A stretch of DNA of 64,000 nucleotides from CAXMST01 sp963700785 (GTDB lineage Bacteria > Actinomycetota > Thermoleophilia > Solirubrobacterales > 70-9): contig CAVOYZ010000012.1 of NCBI GenBank assembly GCA_963700785.1, forward strand, positions 69,054 to 133,053, in the 5' to 3' direction. Shown piece by piece: positions 50,412 through 58,340 of this stretch; the stretch's first letter is position 1; each line of letters opens with the position of its first letter. The notes under the pieces were generated by a model. That model made no database searches. It saw only the letters and a program-made list of their open reading frames with translations, and was not told where the DNA came from. The translations under genes and the position numbers were made by a program.

Positions 50412-50929
50412 CCGGACCCGAGGCTCCCAGTCGCGCCGCCGACTCCGAGCCGCGGGAAGGAGGGCCGCTGCTGCCGTCGAAGTAGGCGTGCGGACGTGGC
50501 TCGCAAGAATGAGCGGCCGGCCGCGTTTGCAAAGGAAGAGGACGAGGGCCATCTTTCGGACTTCCGCCGGGCCGCGAAAGCGTCTTGCGGCGGAGAAGGC
50601 TCCTAGTACCAGGAGAGGGCCCCGAGCACGCGGTGTGGGAACGGCACACCGCGGCTCGGCCCTGCGCGGACCGCACCGCCGCTCGGCCCTGTGCGCGGGC
50701 CGCGGTCCCAGCGCCGCCGTCCACACGCTTCCGCCCGGAACTAATGGCTGCGGAGGTGGTGTCGATGGGGGGTATTGCGAGGGAGCCGTTCACTCCCGCG
50801 TCAGGGCCGGGGGCGTTGAACGCGTCGCCCGGCCCATTTACTGCTAGCCGATCGCGGGCTCGGCTTCAGGCCTCGTCCCGCCGTCGACCCGTTCGGATAC
50901 CCTGCGGTCGTCTTCGAGGAGGAGTCGAG
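50412..50929. other. structured non-coding intergenic region
   Basis: There is no plausible gene on either strand; frames here have poor codon structure. It contains a 15-bp stem with one bulge (50622-50637 with 50645-50659, loop GGAACGG) and a 7-bp stem GGACCGC (50668-50674) with GCGGTCC (50702-50708). GCTCGGCCCTG is directly repeated at 50654-50664 and 50681-50691. It could encode a structured RNA or be a decayed repeat. Confidence 0.5.
50898..50903 (+). promoter_or_regulatory. -10 box TACCCT upstream of the beta-domain gene
   Basis: TACCCT lies 26 nt before the ATG at 50930, leaving room for the GAGGAGGAG ribosome-binding site. Confidence 0.45.
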
Positions 50930-51397
50930 ATGTTGGAACGGTTGAGGTCCCGGCTCGGGCAGCCGAAAGCGGCCGGGCCGCAGCAACTCGTCCGGTCGTT
51001 CGACCCCGCCGATAAACCGATCAGCGAGGACGGTCTGATCGTCGATGCGGGCGGCTGGCGGGCTGAGGCCGGTGAGACGCGGACGATCCGCCTGTTCGAG
51101 GTCCCCGATCCTGGCGTGGAGCAGTGCCTACTCGCCTACCGGGCGCAGATCAAGGGTGCGAACGTCGAGGGGCGGGCGTACCTCGAGATGTGGTGTCGGT
51201 TGCCGGGAGGGGGCGAGTTCTTTTCGAAGGGATTCCACGACGCCGTCACCGGGACGACGGACTGGGCCAGTTTCGAGATCCCGTTTCACCTGGAGAAGGG
51301 CCAGCGCCCCGACCTGCTCAAGCTGAACATCACGATCGAGGGCGGTGGCACGATCTGGATCAAGGACGTCGAGCTGCTGCAGACCCCGCTCCGGTAA
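50930..51397 (+). CDS. conserved beta-sandwich domain protein (carbohydrate-binding-like), 155 aa
   Basis: GAGGAGGAG precedes ATG 50930 (MLERLRSRLG). The core has RTIRLFEVPDPGVEQCLLAYRAQIKGANVEGRAYLEMWCRLPGGGEFFSKGFHD, GTTDWASFEIPFHLEKGQRPDLLKLNITIEGGGTIWIKDVELLQ. It has the look of a galactose-binding/CBM-like jelly roll. I recall the E-M-W-C-x-x-P-G-G-G-E-F-F-S pattern as conserved across bacteria, with no assigned function. There is no signal peptide. The true start is well inside a longer open frame. Confidence 0.78.
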   Translation: MLERLRSRLGQPKAAGPQQLVRSFDPADKPISEDGLIVDAGGWRAEAGETRTIRLFEVPDPGVEQCLLAYRAQIKGANVEGRAYLEMWCRLPGGGEFFSKGFHDAVTGTTDWASFEIPFHLEKGQRPDLLKLNITIEGGGTIWIKDVELLQTPLR

Positions 51398-51429
51398 CCA
51401 CCGGACCAGGGCTCAAGTACGGAGGTTGC

Positions 51430-51459
51430 ATGGGGACGCAGCCCCGGGCTGACTCCTGA
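51430..51459 (+). other. possible 9-codon leader ORF before the PhyH gene
   Basis: ATG 51430 has GGAGG 4 nt upstream and encodes MGTQPRADS then TGA, 18 nt before the PhyH ATG, which itself lacks a ribosome-binding site. It could be a translational leader or chance. Confidence 0.3.
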
Positions 51460-51477
51460 TGGACCAAACTGCGCACC

Positions 51478-52308
51478 ATGGAGAGGATCGAAGCTGCTCT
51501 GACCGCCGGCGAGCTCGCCGAAATCTTTCGGAGAGATGGGGTGGTCGTGCTCCGGGATCTTCTCGGCGTGGACGAGTTGGAGGTGCTCGCCCGTGGAGTC
51601 GAGCGCAACCTCGCGGACCTCAGTCCCCTCGCGCTGAACGCGACGAGACCGGGCGAGCCGGGGGCGTTCATCGAGGACTTCCGCAACTGGCAACGGATAC
51701 CGGAGTACGAGCAGGTGATCCGGGAGTCCTCGCTGGGTCGGGTCGCCGGCGAGCTGATGGCCTCGGAGCAGGTGCGCCTCTTCCACGACCACCTGCTGGT
51801 CAAGGAGGCCGGAACGGCCGATCGCAGCCCCTGGCATCAGGATCAGCCCTACTACTGCATCGACGGCGGGCAGACCGTTTCCTTCTGGATCCCGCTGGAT
51901 CCGGTCGAGCGGTCCAACACGCTCGAGTTCGTCACCGGATCCCACGCCGGCAGCTGGTTCATGCCGCGCTCGTTCGTCAAGGGCACGTCGATGGTGTTCG
52001 AGGAGGGGGCCCTCGACGAGGTCCCCGACATCGAGGCGGACCGCGACTCGTGGGAGATCCACGGCTGGGCCATGGAGCCCGGCGATGCGGTGGCGTTCAA
52101 CATGCTCACCCTCCACGCGGCCGCCGGCTCGCGGACGCACCGGCGCGCCTTCTCATTGCGGCTGATCGGCGACGACGTCCGCTACGCGCCGCGCCCGCAC
52201 CGGACCAGCCCGCCGTTCGAGGAGCTCGAGGGCGGCCGGTTGGAGCCGGGAGCGCCGATGGACCACCCGCTGTTCCCGGTGATCTGGCAGCGCGACGACG
52301 CAGCCTGA
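51478..52308 (+). CDS. phytanoyl-CoA dioxygenase (PhyH) family Fe(II)/2-oxoglutarate oxygenase
   Basis: 276 residues. The double-stranded beta-helix core has LFHDHLLVKEAGTADRSPWHQDQPYY (His and Asp iron ligands in H-x-D), VSFWIPLDPVERSNTLEFVTGSH, and the distal His in MLTLHAAAGSRTHRRAFSLRL, where the Arg can bind 2-oxoglutarate. It hydroxylates an unknown small molecule; PhyH relatives act on lipids, ectoine and natural products. The N-terminal EIFRRDGVVVLRDLLGVDELE is typical. Confidence 0.9.
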   Translation: MERIEAALTAGELAEIFRRDGVVVLRDLLGVDELEVLARGVERNLADLSPLALNATRPGEPGAFIEDFRNWQRIPEYEQVIRESSLGRVAGELMASEQVRLFHDHLLVKEAGTADRSPWHQDQPYYCIDGGQTVSFWIPLDPVERSNTLEFVTGSHAGSWFMPRSFVKGTSMVFEEGALDEVPDIEADRDSWEIHGWAMEPGDAVAFNMLTLHAAAGSRTHRRAFSLRLIGDDVRYAPRPHRTSPPFEELEGGRLEPGAPMDHPLFPVIWQRDDAA

Positions 52309-52370
52309 CGCGGGCGCCGGGGTAGAAGCAGTCCCCGATCGTGGAGCCCGCTTCGGTGTTGCCCGGCTTG

Positions 52371-52376
52371 TAGAGT
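52371..52376 (+). promoter_or_regulatory. -10 box TAGAGT of the membrane-protein pair
   Basis: TAGAGT ends 11 nt before the ATG at 52388. Confidence 0.5.
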
Positions 52377-52387
52377 CACCGGCTCGC

Positions 52388-53146
52388 ATGTTCGGGCGAT
52401 CTGGCAAGGGCAAGTCGGGCCGGCGGGAAGAGAAGGGCCGCGGGCTCGATCTCACCGCCCAGCAGTGGGTCGTGGCATTCCTGGTCGGGACTGCCACCGT
52501 GCTTGCCGCTGCCTTCGGCTGGCGCGCCGCGGCGATCGGAAGCACGGCGGCGTTCGACGACCGCCAGTCGATCTCGGAGACGCTCGCCGCCGAGCGACAG
52601 ACGATCGATGTCGGTCTTGGAGCGGCGAACGACAACCTGGACTACACGCGCTACCTCGCCGACTACGCCGTCGCGGCTGAGCTCGACAACCAGGCTGACG
52701 CTCAGGAGAAGGCTGGACGCCAGAAGGCCGCTTCAGACGCACGCCGGGAGGCGCAGCTCTTGCGACGATCCTCCACCCAGCGTGCCGCCGACGCCGGGGT
52801 CTTCGGCCGTTACAGCATCGCCGGTGATCTGGCGCAGCCGAGCGCTACGCCCCGCCCCTTCAACCTCGAGGATCGCGTCGAGGCCCGCAGGGTGGAGGAG
52901 GCGACCGGAATCGACTCGCCGGGACAGCTTGACCCCGACCGCTGGGCCCAGGAGGCGGAGGGTATCCGCGACCGCATCAACGGGCTCGCCGTCTGGTCGC
53001 TGATCATGCTGATTGCGGTCCTGTTGTTCACGGTCGGCGAGGCGAACTCGGCGCGACGACCCGTCTTCTACGCGGCGACTGCGCTCGGTGTGGTCGTGCT
53101 GTTGGCCGGGGGCGTCGGCGGGCTGACGACCGACTTCTTCGCATGA
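52388..53146 (+). CDS. membrane protein of unknown function (first gene of a two-gene unit)
   Basis: 252 residues. A basic N-terminus (GRSGKGKSGRREEKGRG) is followed by a membrane helix (WVVAFLVGTATVLAAAFGWRAAAIG). A mostly helical outer domain of ~135 residues comes next (FDDRQSISETLAAERQTIDVGLGAANDNLDYTRYLADYAVAAELDN and onward), then two helices (LAVWSLIMLIAVLLFTVG, VFYAATALGVVVLLAGGVGGL). The next gene repeats this plan and overlaps it (ATGA). I do not recognise a named family. Confidence 0.72.
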   Translation: MFGRSGKGKSGRREEKGRGLDLTAQQWVVAFLVGTATVLAAAFGWRAAAIGSTAAFDDRQSISETLAAERQTIDVGLGAANDNLDYTRYLADYAVAAELDNQADAQEKAGRQKAASDARREAQLLRRSSTQRAADAGVFGRYSIAGDLAQPSATPRPFNLEDRVEARRVEEATGIDSPGQLDPDRWAQEAEGIRDRINGLAVWSLIMLIAVLLFTVGEANSARRPVFYAATALGVVVLLAGGVGGLTTDFFA

Positions 53147-54739
53147 GCGAGAACGACGACAGCGCCGGCCGGGCGGCGGAGGAGCCGCGCGAGGAGGAGT
53201 CGGGCAAGGGCCCTCTGCGTATCTGGATCGCGGTCTCTCTCGCCGCGATCGCGGTCGTCGGTGCCGGGATCGGGATCCTTCAGACCGATGCGAGCACGAA
53301 TGAGTCGAACACGGCTCGGGAGACCACGCGGACCGCGGTCGGCGCCCTGAGAGCCGGCGTGATCGAGGATGCGGCGCTGCTGCTCGAGGAGGACATCGAC
53401 GCCGAGTCGGACGCCCTGCTCCGTGAGCGGGCGTTCGTCGCCGGCGAGGCCGGCGCCGCCGAGCCCCTGTCGTTCGTGGAGCTCCGGGACATCATTCCGG
53501 AGGGCAGCGATCTGCCCGGTGCCCGCACCCGCGAGGCGCTGCGCGAGCTGTCATTCGACAGCCAGAGGCTTGCCCTCCGCCAAGCAGCCCTCGCTGAGAC
53601 GAGGGTTACCTGGAACGACCGCAGCACGCAGTACACGACGGCGATCGCGGTGCTCGCCGTCGCGCTTGTTCCTCGTCGGCTTCTCGCTTGCCCTTGCGGG
53701 CAGACGGCGCCTGGTGTTCTATGTGCTCGGGGTCGTGGTCGCGCTCGTGACCATCGGCGTGACCGTCTACATCGCCCTACTCGATATCCCCGAGACGCCG
53801 GATGACGCGATCGCGGCCACCGCTCGCGGGACGGTCGCCTCCGAGCAGGGCGGCCAGGACCGCGCCGTCAGGCTTCTCAGCGATGCGATCGAAATCGACG
53901 ACGACTACGCCGCCCCCTACTCGCGTCGCGCGGTCGCGCGCGTGCTCGCGGAGAACCCCGACCTGCAGGAGACCGGTGCGTTCACCGGGGATGCCGCAAC
54001 CCTCGAAGAAGCGCTCGACGACGCGCGCCGAGGCTTCGAGCTAAGCGGGGACCGCGACCTGCTCGCGCTCACGTTCGCGGCGATCACCGGCCTCTACGCC
54101 GGCGCGTACGAGCGATCGGTGCCGGCTGCGACCGAGGCGATCGCGATCAACGGCCAGGTCCCCGACCTGCGCCTCGTCAAGAGCGCCGCCGAGGTCGGCC
54201 TCGGCGACGAGCAGGCCGCGGTCGATTCCCTCGAGGGCGCCCTCGAGCTCCTCTCGGGGAGCGATCCGTCGGAGCGCACGCGCGACCTCGTGGCCGAGTA
54301 TCTGACCTACCTCGAGCAGGTCGTCAACCGCACGCCCGAGCGGGCCGAGCTCGTCAGCCGGATCGAGGAGCGGATCATCGCCCTCGAGACCGCCTTCAGC
54401 CTCGATCGCGAGGTCTCAGGCGAGGTTCCCGGTCGCGGCTCGGTCGCGATCGACGGCCTCCGCTACCGGGATCGGCGCATCCGCCTCCGCGCCCGATGGG
54501 ACGACCTCCCACCCGGCACCGCGCTCACGCTGATCGGCTTCGAGCGACCCGCACCCGATCGCGGCTGGGTGCAGCCCCGGGAGCTTGCGCTGTTCCGCAC
54601 CGTTGGCGGCAGCGGCGAGGACGCCGGTGGGGTGCCGATCGAGCGCGCCTGCACGCCGGTCGAGCTGCGGGTCGATGTCTACCTGGACGGCGCCTACAGC
54701 GAGTCGTTCACCGGGCCCGGCGGCAAGGCGACCTGCTGA
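53143..54739 (+). pseudogene. TPR-like membrane protein, one frameshift (second gene of the unit)
   Basis: The first frame encodes an acidic N-terminus, a helix (IWIAVSLAAIAVVGAGIGI), an outer domain of ~135 residues and the start of a helix (TAIAVLAVAL). Near 53665 the signal shifts to the frame FLVGFSLALAGRRRLVFYVLGVVVALVTIGVTVYIALL and continues to the TGA at 54737. The C-terminal half has TPR-like pairs (DRAVRLLSDAIEIDDDYAAPYSRRAVARVL, ERSVPAATEAIAINGQ) and a beta-rich end (IRLRARWDDLPPGTALTLIGFERP). A single indel restores a ~530-residue protein, so a sequence error is quite possible. Confidence 0.72.
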
Positions 54740-54785
54740 GCCACCGCCGTCGCGCGAAATGCCGCATTCATAGGGCTTTCCAGGA

Positions 54786-54859
54786 TGCCGGAGGAGAGAC
54801 TCGAACTCCCGACACGCGGATTATGATTCCGCTGCTCTAACCAACTGAGCTACTCCGGC
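54786..54859 (-). tRNA. tRNA-Met (anticodon CAT)
   Basis: A 74-nt cloverleaf on the minus strand. The acceptor GCCGGAG pairs with CTCCGGC, discriminator A. The D arm is GCTCAGTTGGTTAGAGC. The anticodon stem GCGGA/TCCGC has loop ATCATAA, anticodon CAT. The T arm is GGGAG-TTCGAGT-CTCTC. It resembles elongator tRNA-Met; a tRNA-Ile with lysidine-modified CAT is the alternative. No initiator-type features and no CCA. Confidence 0.92.
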
Positions 54860-54912
54860 CGGACAGGGGATCGTAGCGACGCTCCCCACGCCTGGATCGG
54901 TGCCGGTGCGGC

Positions 54913-55173
54913 TCAGAAGCCGCGCTTCTCGCGGGCCTCGTTGAGCGTGCGCATCAACTCCGGGTCGCGCTCCTGGATCGCCACGTGAACCTTGTGCGAG
55001 TGCCAGCCGACCAGCAGGGCCAGCACGGCGGCGACGATCGTCCAGCCGAGCAACTCGCCCGGGCTGAAGACGCCCATCACCAACCCGAACAGGTAGAGCG
55101 CAACGACACCACCCGCCAGCGCCCAGAAGGACGGGCCGATGATGTTCATTGCCTTGTTCAGCTTCTCCCTCAT
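54913..55173 (-). CDS. small membrane protein, 86 aa
   Basis: ATG 55173 (MREKLNKAMNIIG) is chosen because a minus-strand TATATT ends 8 nt upstream. Two hydrophobic helices (SFWALAGGVVALYLFGLVMGVF, LLGWTIVAAVLALLVGWHSH) are followed by a charged C-terminal helix (VAIQERDPELMRTLNEAREKRGF). Function unknown. The longer in-frame extension has no coding character. Confidence 0.72.
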   Translation of the reverse strand: MREKLNKAMNIIGPSFWALAGGVVALYLFGLVMGVFSPGELLGWTIVAAVLALLVGWHSHKVHVAIQERDPELMRTLNEAREKRGF

Positions 55174-55181
55174 CGCAGGCA

Positions 55182-55187
55182 AATATA
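55182..55187 (-). promoter_or_regulatory. -10 box TATATT of the 86-aa membrane protein gene
   Basis: Minus-strand TATATT ends 8 nt before the ATG at 55173, one of the best -10 matches in the window. Confidence 0.6.
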
Positions 55188-55302
55188 CGGCCGCCCGCGG
55201 TGAGCGGCAATCGGTTTCATCACGGCATCCGGTTGCGGACAAACACGGATGCCGAGGCCGCGTGCAAGCGGCCGCCCGAGTTGGTCGCGGGCCCGTCGGC
55301 GG

Positions 55303-55331
55303 CTCAAGGTGTCCGCCCGCGATGCCGAACT
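55303..55331 (+). promoter_or_regulatory. sigma-28-like promoter P1 of the pilus cluster
   Basis: CTCAAG at 55303-55308 and GCCGAACT at 55324-55331, with 16 nt between TCAA and GCCGAACT. It lies 111 nt before the first gene of the cluster. The GCCGAA -10 variant fits what I recall of FliA promoters in Actinoplanes. Confidence 0.7.
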
Positions 55332-55441
55332 TGAGCATGACCGCCACCGGAGATCACGGACTTCACCTTGTTCAACAGCCAGCCCACCCACTCACCTGAC
55401 CGGCGCCCGTGCGCGGCGCCGCGGGCTCAGCGGCAACCGAG

Positions 55442-56095
55442 ATGAGAGAGGCGATCAACAACAACCCGACGGTCCAGATGGCCGTCCTCGGCGTTGCCGG
55501 CGTGATCTTCGTCGTCTTGATGTTCACGACGGTGCTGAAGAAGGACGAACCGCCCGCGGACTCGGCGCCGGTGACTCCGGGGGTGCCGTCCGCCGTCGAC
55601 AGCTCGGTCGACCCGTCGACGATCGCCCCGCCGACGGGCGCGGCGCCCGACGCCGCGGTGCCGGTGCCCGACGCCGCGGTGCCGGCAACGCCGCCGGTCG
55701 ACGCCGGCAGCTCGGGCAAGGGCCTGGTTTCGAGCAAGGGACTTCCGGAGGACGTGCTCGTCGCGCTGGCGAAGCGCAAGGCGGTCGCCCTGCTGATCAT
55801 CGACCCGAAGGGGATCTCCGATGCACAGGTCCGGGCCTACACCCAGCGGCTCGGTTCGCGCGACGATGTCGCGGTCTTCGTTGCCGACGCCAAGGACATC
55901 GCCGACTACTCGCGGATCACCCAAGGGGTCAGCGTCAGTCGCACCCCGGCCCTGATCGTGATCCAGCCACGCGGTCGCAAGACCGATGCCCTGGTCGCCA
56001 CGGTCGCATATGGGTTCCGCGGACCGAAGAGCCTCGAGATCGCGTTCGAGGACGCGTTCTACGACGGTGGCACGGTTCCCAGCTACCCCGAGTAG
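55442..56095 (+). CDS. membrane-anchored thioredoxin-fold protein of the pilus cluster, lacking the CxxC
   Basis: 217 residues. A single helix (VQMAVLGVAGVIFVVLMFTTVL) follows a short cytoplasmic N-terminus, then a ~60-residue Pro/Ala/Ser/Asp linker with repeated PDAAVP, then a thioredoxin-like domain (KAVALLIIDPKGISDAQVRAYTQRL, DDVAVFVADAKDIADYSRITQGVSVSRTPALIVIQPRG) with the cis-Pro loop TPALIVI. No cysteine is present in the domain, so it cannot be a redox enzyme. A role in pilus assembly or as a binding domain is inferred from position. Confidence 0.7.
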   Translation: MREAINNNPTVQMAVLGVAGVIFVVLMFTTVLKKDEPPADSAPVTPGVPSAVDSSVDPSTIAPPTGAAPDAAVPVPDAAVPATPPVDAGSSGKGLVSSKGLPEDVLVALAKRKAVALLIIDPKGISDAQVRAYTQRLGSRDDVAVFVADAKDIADYSRITQGVSVSRTPALIVIQPRGRKTDALVATVAYGFRGPKSLEIAFEDAFYDGGTVPSYPE

Positions 56096-56168
56096 CGGCT
56101 CCGCCGTTTTCGCGCCGCTCCCTGAATCGCCATCGCCGGGCGTGGACAAATAGACGACCCGGAACCTG

Positions 56169-56197
56169 CTCAAGCTTCTCTCGGGGGCCGCCGATAA
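56169..56197 (+). promoter_or_regulatory. sigma-28-like promoter P2 upstream of the first prepilin
   Basis: CTCAAG at 56169-56174 and the consensus -10 GCCGATAA at 56190-56197, with 16 nt between TCAA and GCCGATAA. It lies 63 nt before the prepilin ATG. Confidence 0.75.
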
Positions 56198-56260
56198 GCA
56201 ATCCGACAGCTCCGGGCCCGGCTCGGAGCACACCGATTCCGATGTATCGAGCAACCGCCG

Positions 56261-57624
56261 ATGAACGCTTCAAGCACAGCACCTGATGGCCTTCCCGACA
56301 AGTGGATCGATCGGCTGCGGTCGCAGGAGGGCTTTGGCCTGGTCGAGACGCTGACCGCCGCGATCATGGTGACCATCCTCGCCGCGGGGACCTTCACCGC
56401 GGTGCAGTCGATGACCAAGGCCGGTGCGCAAGAGCGCACCCGGGCGACCGGTCACGCCGTCGCTCAGGCCGACCAGTCGCGGATGCGCAACATGAAGATC
56501 GACCAGCTCGCCAACTACTCCGAGACTCGCACGGTCACCGACGGGGGCACCGAGTTCGAGGTCAAGTCCTCGGCCCAGTACGTCTCCGATGCCACCGGCA
56601 CCGCCTCCTGCGGGACAGACGACGCCTCGGCCGACTACATCCGGATCAGCTCCTCGGTCGAGTGGCCGAGCATCGGCACGCGTCCGGCGGTGCTCCTGCA
56701 GAGCACGATCTCGCCGCCGAACGGCTCGATCTCGCCGAACGCCGGCGCGCTGGCGGTCAGGGTCGAGGATGCCGTGGGCAACGGCCTCGAGGGGATCGGG
56801 GTGTCCGGGACCGGCGCAACCCCCTTCAACGGCGCGACGAACGAGCTCGGTTGCGTGATCTTCGGCAACCTGACGTCGGGCAACTACCAGCTGCTGGCAA
56901 ACACCGGCGGGCTGGTTGACCGCGACGGCAGCCCGCCGGTCGCGAAGACGACCAGCGTGATCCCGTTCGCGACCAACGTGGTCGTGCTTCAGTACGACCA
57001 GCCGGGCGCGATCGACGTCGACTTCACGACCAACCTGACCGGCACGCCGCAGCCCTCGAGCGCCGATTCGGTCGTCGTCTTCAACACCGGTATGTCGGTG
57101 GAGAGGATCGAGGGGACGATCGGCAGCCCCCAGGCGAACATGACGGTCTCGTCGCTGTTCCCGTTCACCTCCCCCGATGCCGTCTACGCCGGTATCTGCG
57201 TCGGCAACAACCCGAACCCGACCGGCCAGGATCCTCCGCCCGCCTCGCAGGCGAGCGTTCTGGTCCAGTCGGGCGGCACGGTTTCGGCGACGGTCCAGCT
57301 TCCGGCCCTCGACCTTCAGGTCTGGGACGGCAGGAACTCCGGCAATCAAGGCAACCCCGTGTCGGGCGCCCAGATCGTGATCAGCGACGACAACTGCGAT
57401 GACGGGGCCGGGCAGCCGATCACCCGGAGCTTCACGGCGAACTCGCAGGGCGAGCTCGACGACCCGGGGCTGCCTCACAGCCAGTACGACCTCTGTGCTT
57501 CAGACGGGATCGTGCATCGGACCCAGGACTACGAGAACGTGCGGTTGAGGATCCTTGACCGGCCCGACCAGCATCGACATCTATCTCGGCAGGCAATCGG
57601 ACCGCCGGACCATGCCCGGCCTGA
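56261..57624 (+). CDS. type IV prepilin-like protein with carboxypeptidase-regulatory-like repeats; 3' end frameshifted
   Basis: A class III-type leader of 24 residues ends in Gly24, with Phe25 and Glu at mature position 5 (EGFGLVETLTAAIMVTILAAG), the site for prepilin peptidase. The body holds two beta-sandwich repeats (ALAVRVEDAVGNGLEGIGVSGTG ... GNLTSGNYQLLAN; LDLQVWDGRNSG ... SGAQIVISDDNCDDGAG), like surface Ig/CNA-B folds. Near 57545 the coding signal leaves this frame; the open frame runs on to 58042 but without sense. The natural end is probably the TGA at 57556 or 57622. This makes it a large minor pilin or adhesin of ~440 residues. Confidence 0.7.
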
Positions 57625-58340
57625 TGCGGAAACTGCACTCGCGACTCGCGCTCGGCGACGAGTCCGGGTTCACGATGGTCGAGCTCCTCACCTCCGCGCT
57701 GATCGGGCTGATCACCCTCGGGGTGGCGCTGACGATCCTCCAGGTCACCTCGCAGGGGAGCGAGCGCGTCGTCGGCGTGGTCGAGGCCAATCAGCGGATG
57801 CGGCCCGCGATCCGCACGATCGTCGACGAGCTGCACTCCGCCTGCATCTCACCGCGGATCGCCCCGATCCTCGCCGGCAGCACGGGCGAGCAGCTGATCG
57901 CCCTCTACAGGCGGGGCTCCGAGGTCAGCCCGGTACCGGACAAGGTTGTCACCAGCTACACCGGCAACGCCCTGACGCGCTCGCGCTACCAGGCGACCAG
58001 CTCATCCGGCCCGCCCTGGAGCTTCGCGGCGGCGCCTTATGAGACCCGCGAGATCATCGACCGAGTCCGCCAGGCCTACCTCGGCGACCCGATACAGACC
58101 GTCCCCGTCTTCCGCTACTACGCCTACTCCGGCGGGGTCCTCGACACGAACCCGCTTCCGACCCCGCTCAGCGCTGCGGACGCCGCGAGGACTGTTCAGA
58201 TCACCGTCGCCTTCGCGTCGAGCTCGGTCACGACCGGGGAGACCAAGTCCCTGATCCCGACCAGCGTCAGCAACGACGTCTCGCTCCGGTTCACGCCGGC
58301 CTCCGAGGGCGTCACGGAGGAGAACCTGCCATGCGCTTGA
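57612..58340 (+). CDS. type IV prepilin-like protein (PilW/PulJ-like)
   Basis: The prepilin motif SGFTMVELLTSALIGLITLGVALTILQ places Gly19 before Phe20 if ATG 57612 is used. Alternatives are ATG 57624 and TTG 57555; the frame reads well as protein from 57555, so the start is uncertain. The body (QRMRPAIRTIVDELHSACISPRIAPI, YRRGSEVSPVPDKVVTSYTGN, FRYYAYSGGVLDTNPLPTPLSAADAARTVQITVAFAS) matches the PilW/PulJ minor-pilin pattern. It is exported, processed and built into the pilus tip or pseudopilus. Confidence 0.78.
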   Translation: MPGLMRKLHSRLALGDESGFTMVELLTSALIGLITLGVALTILQVTSQGSERVVGVVEANQRMRPAIRTIVDELHSACISPRIAPILAGSTGEQLIALYRRGSEVSPVPDKVVTSYTGNALTRSRYQATSSSGPPWSFAAAPYETREIIDRVRQAYLGDPIQTVPVFRYYAYSGGVLDTNPLPTPLSAADAARTVQITVAFASSSVTTGETKSLIPTSVSNDVSLRFTPASEGVTEENLPCA

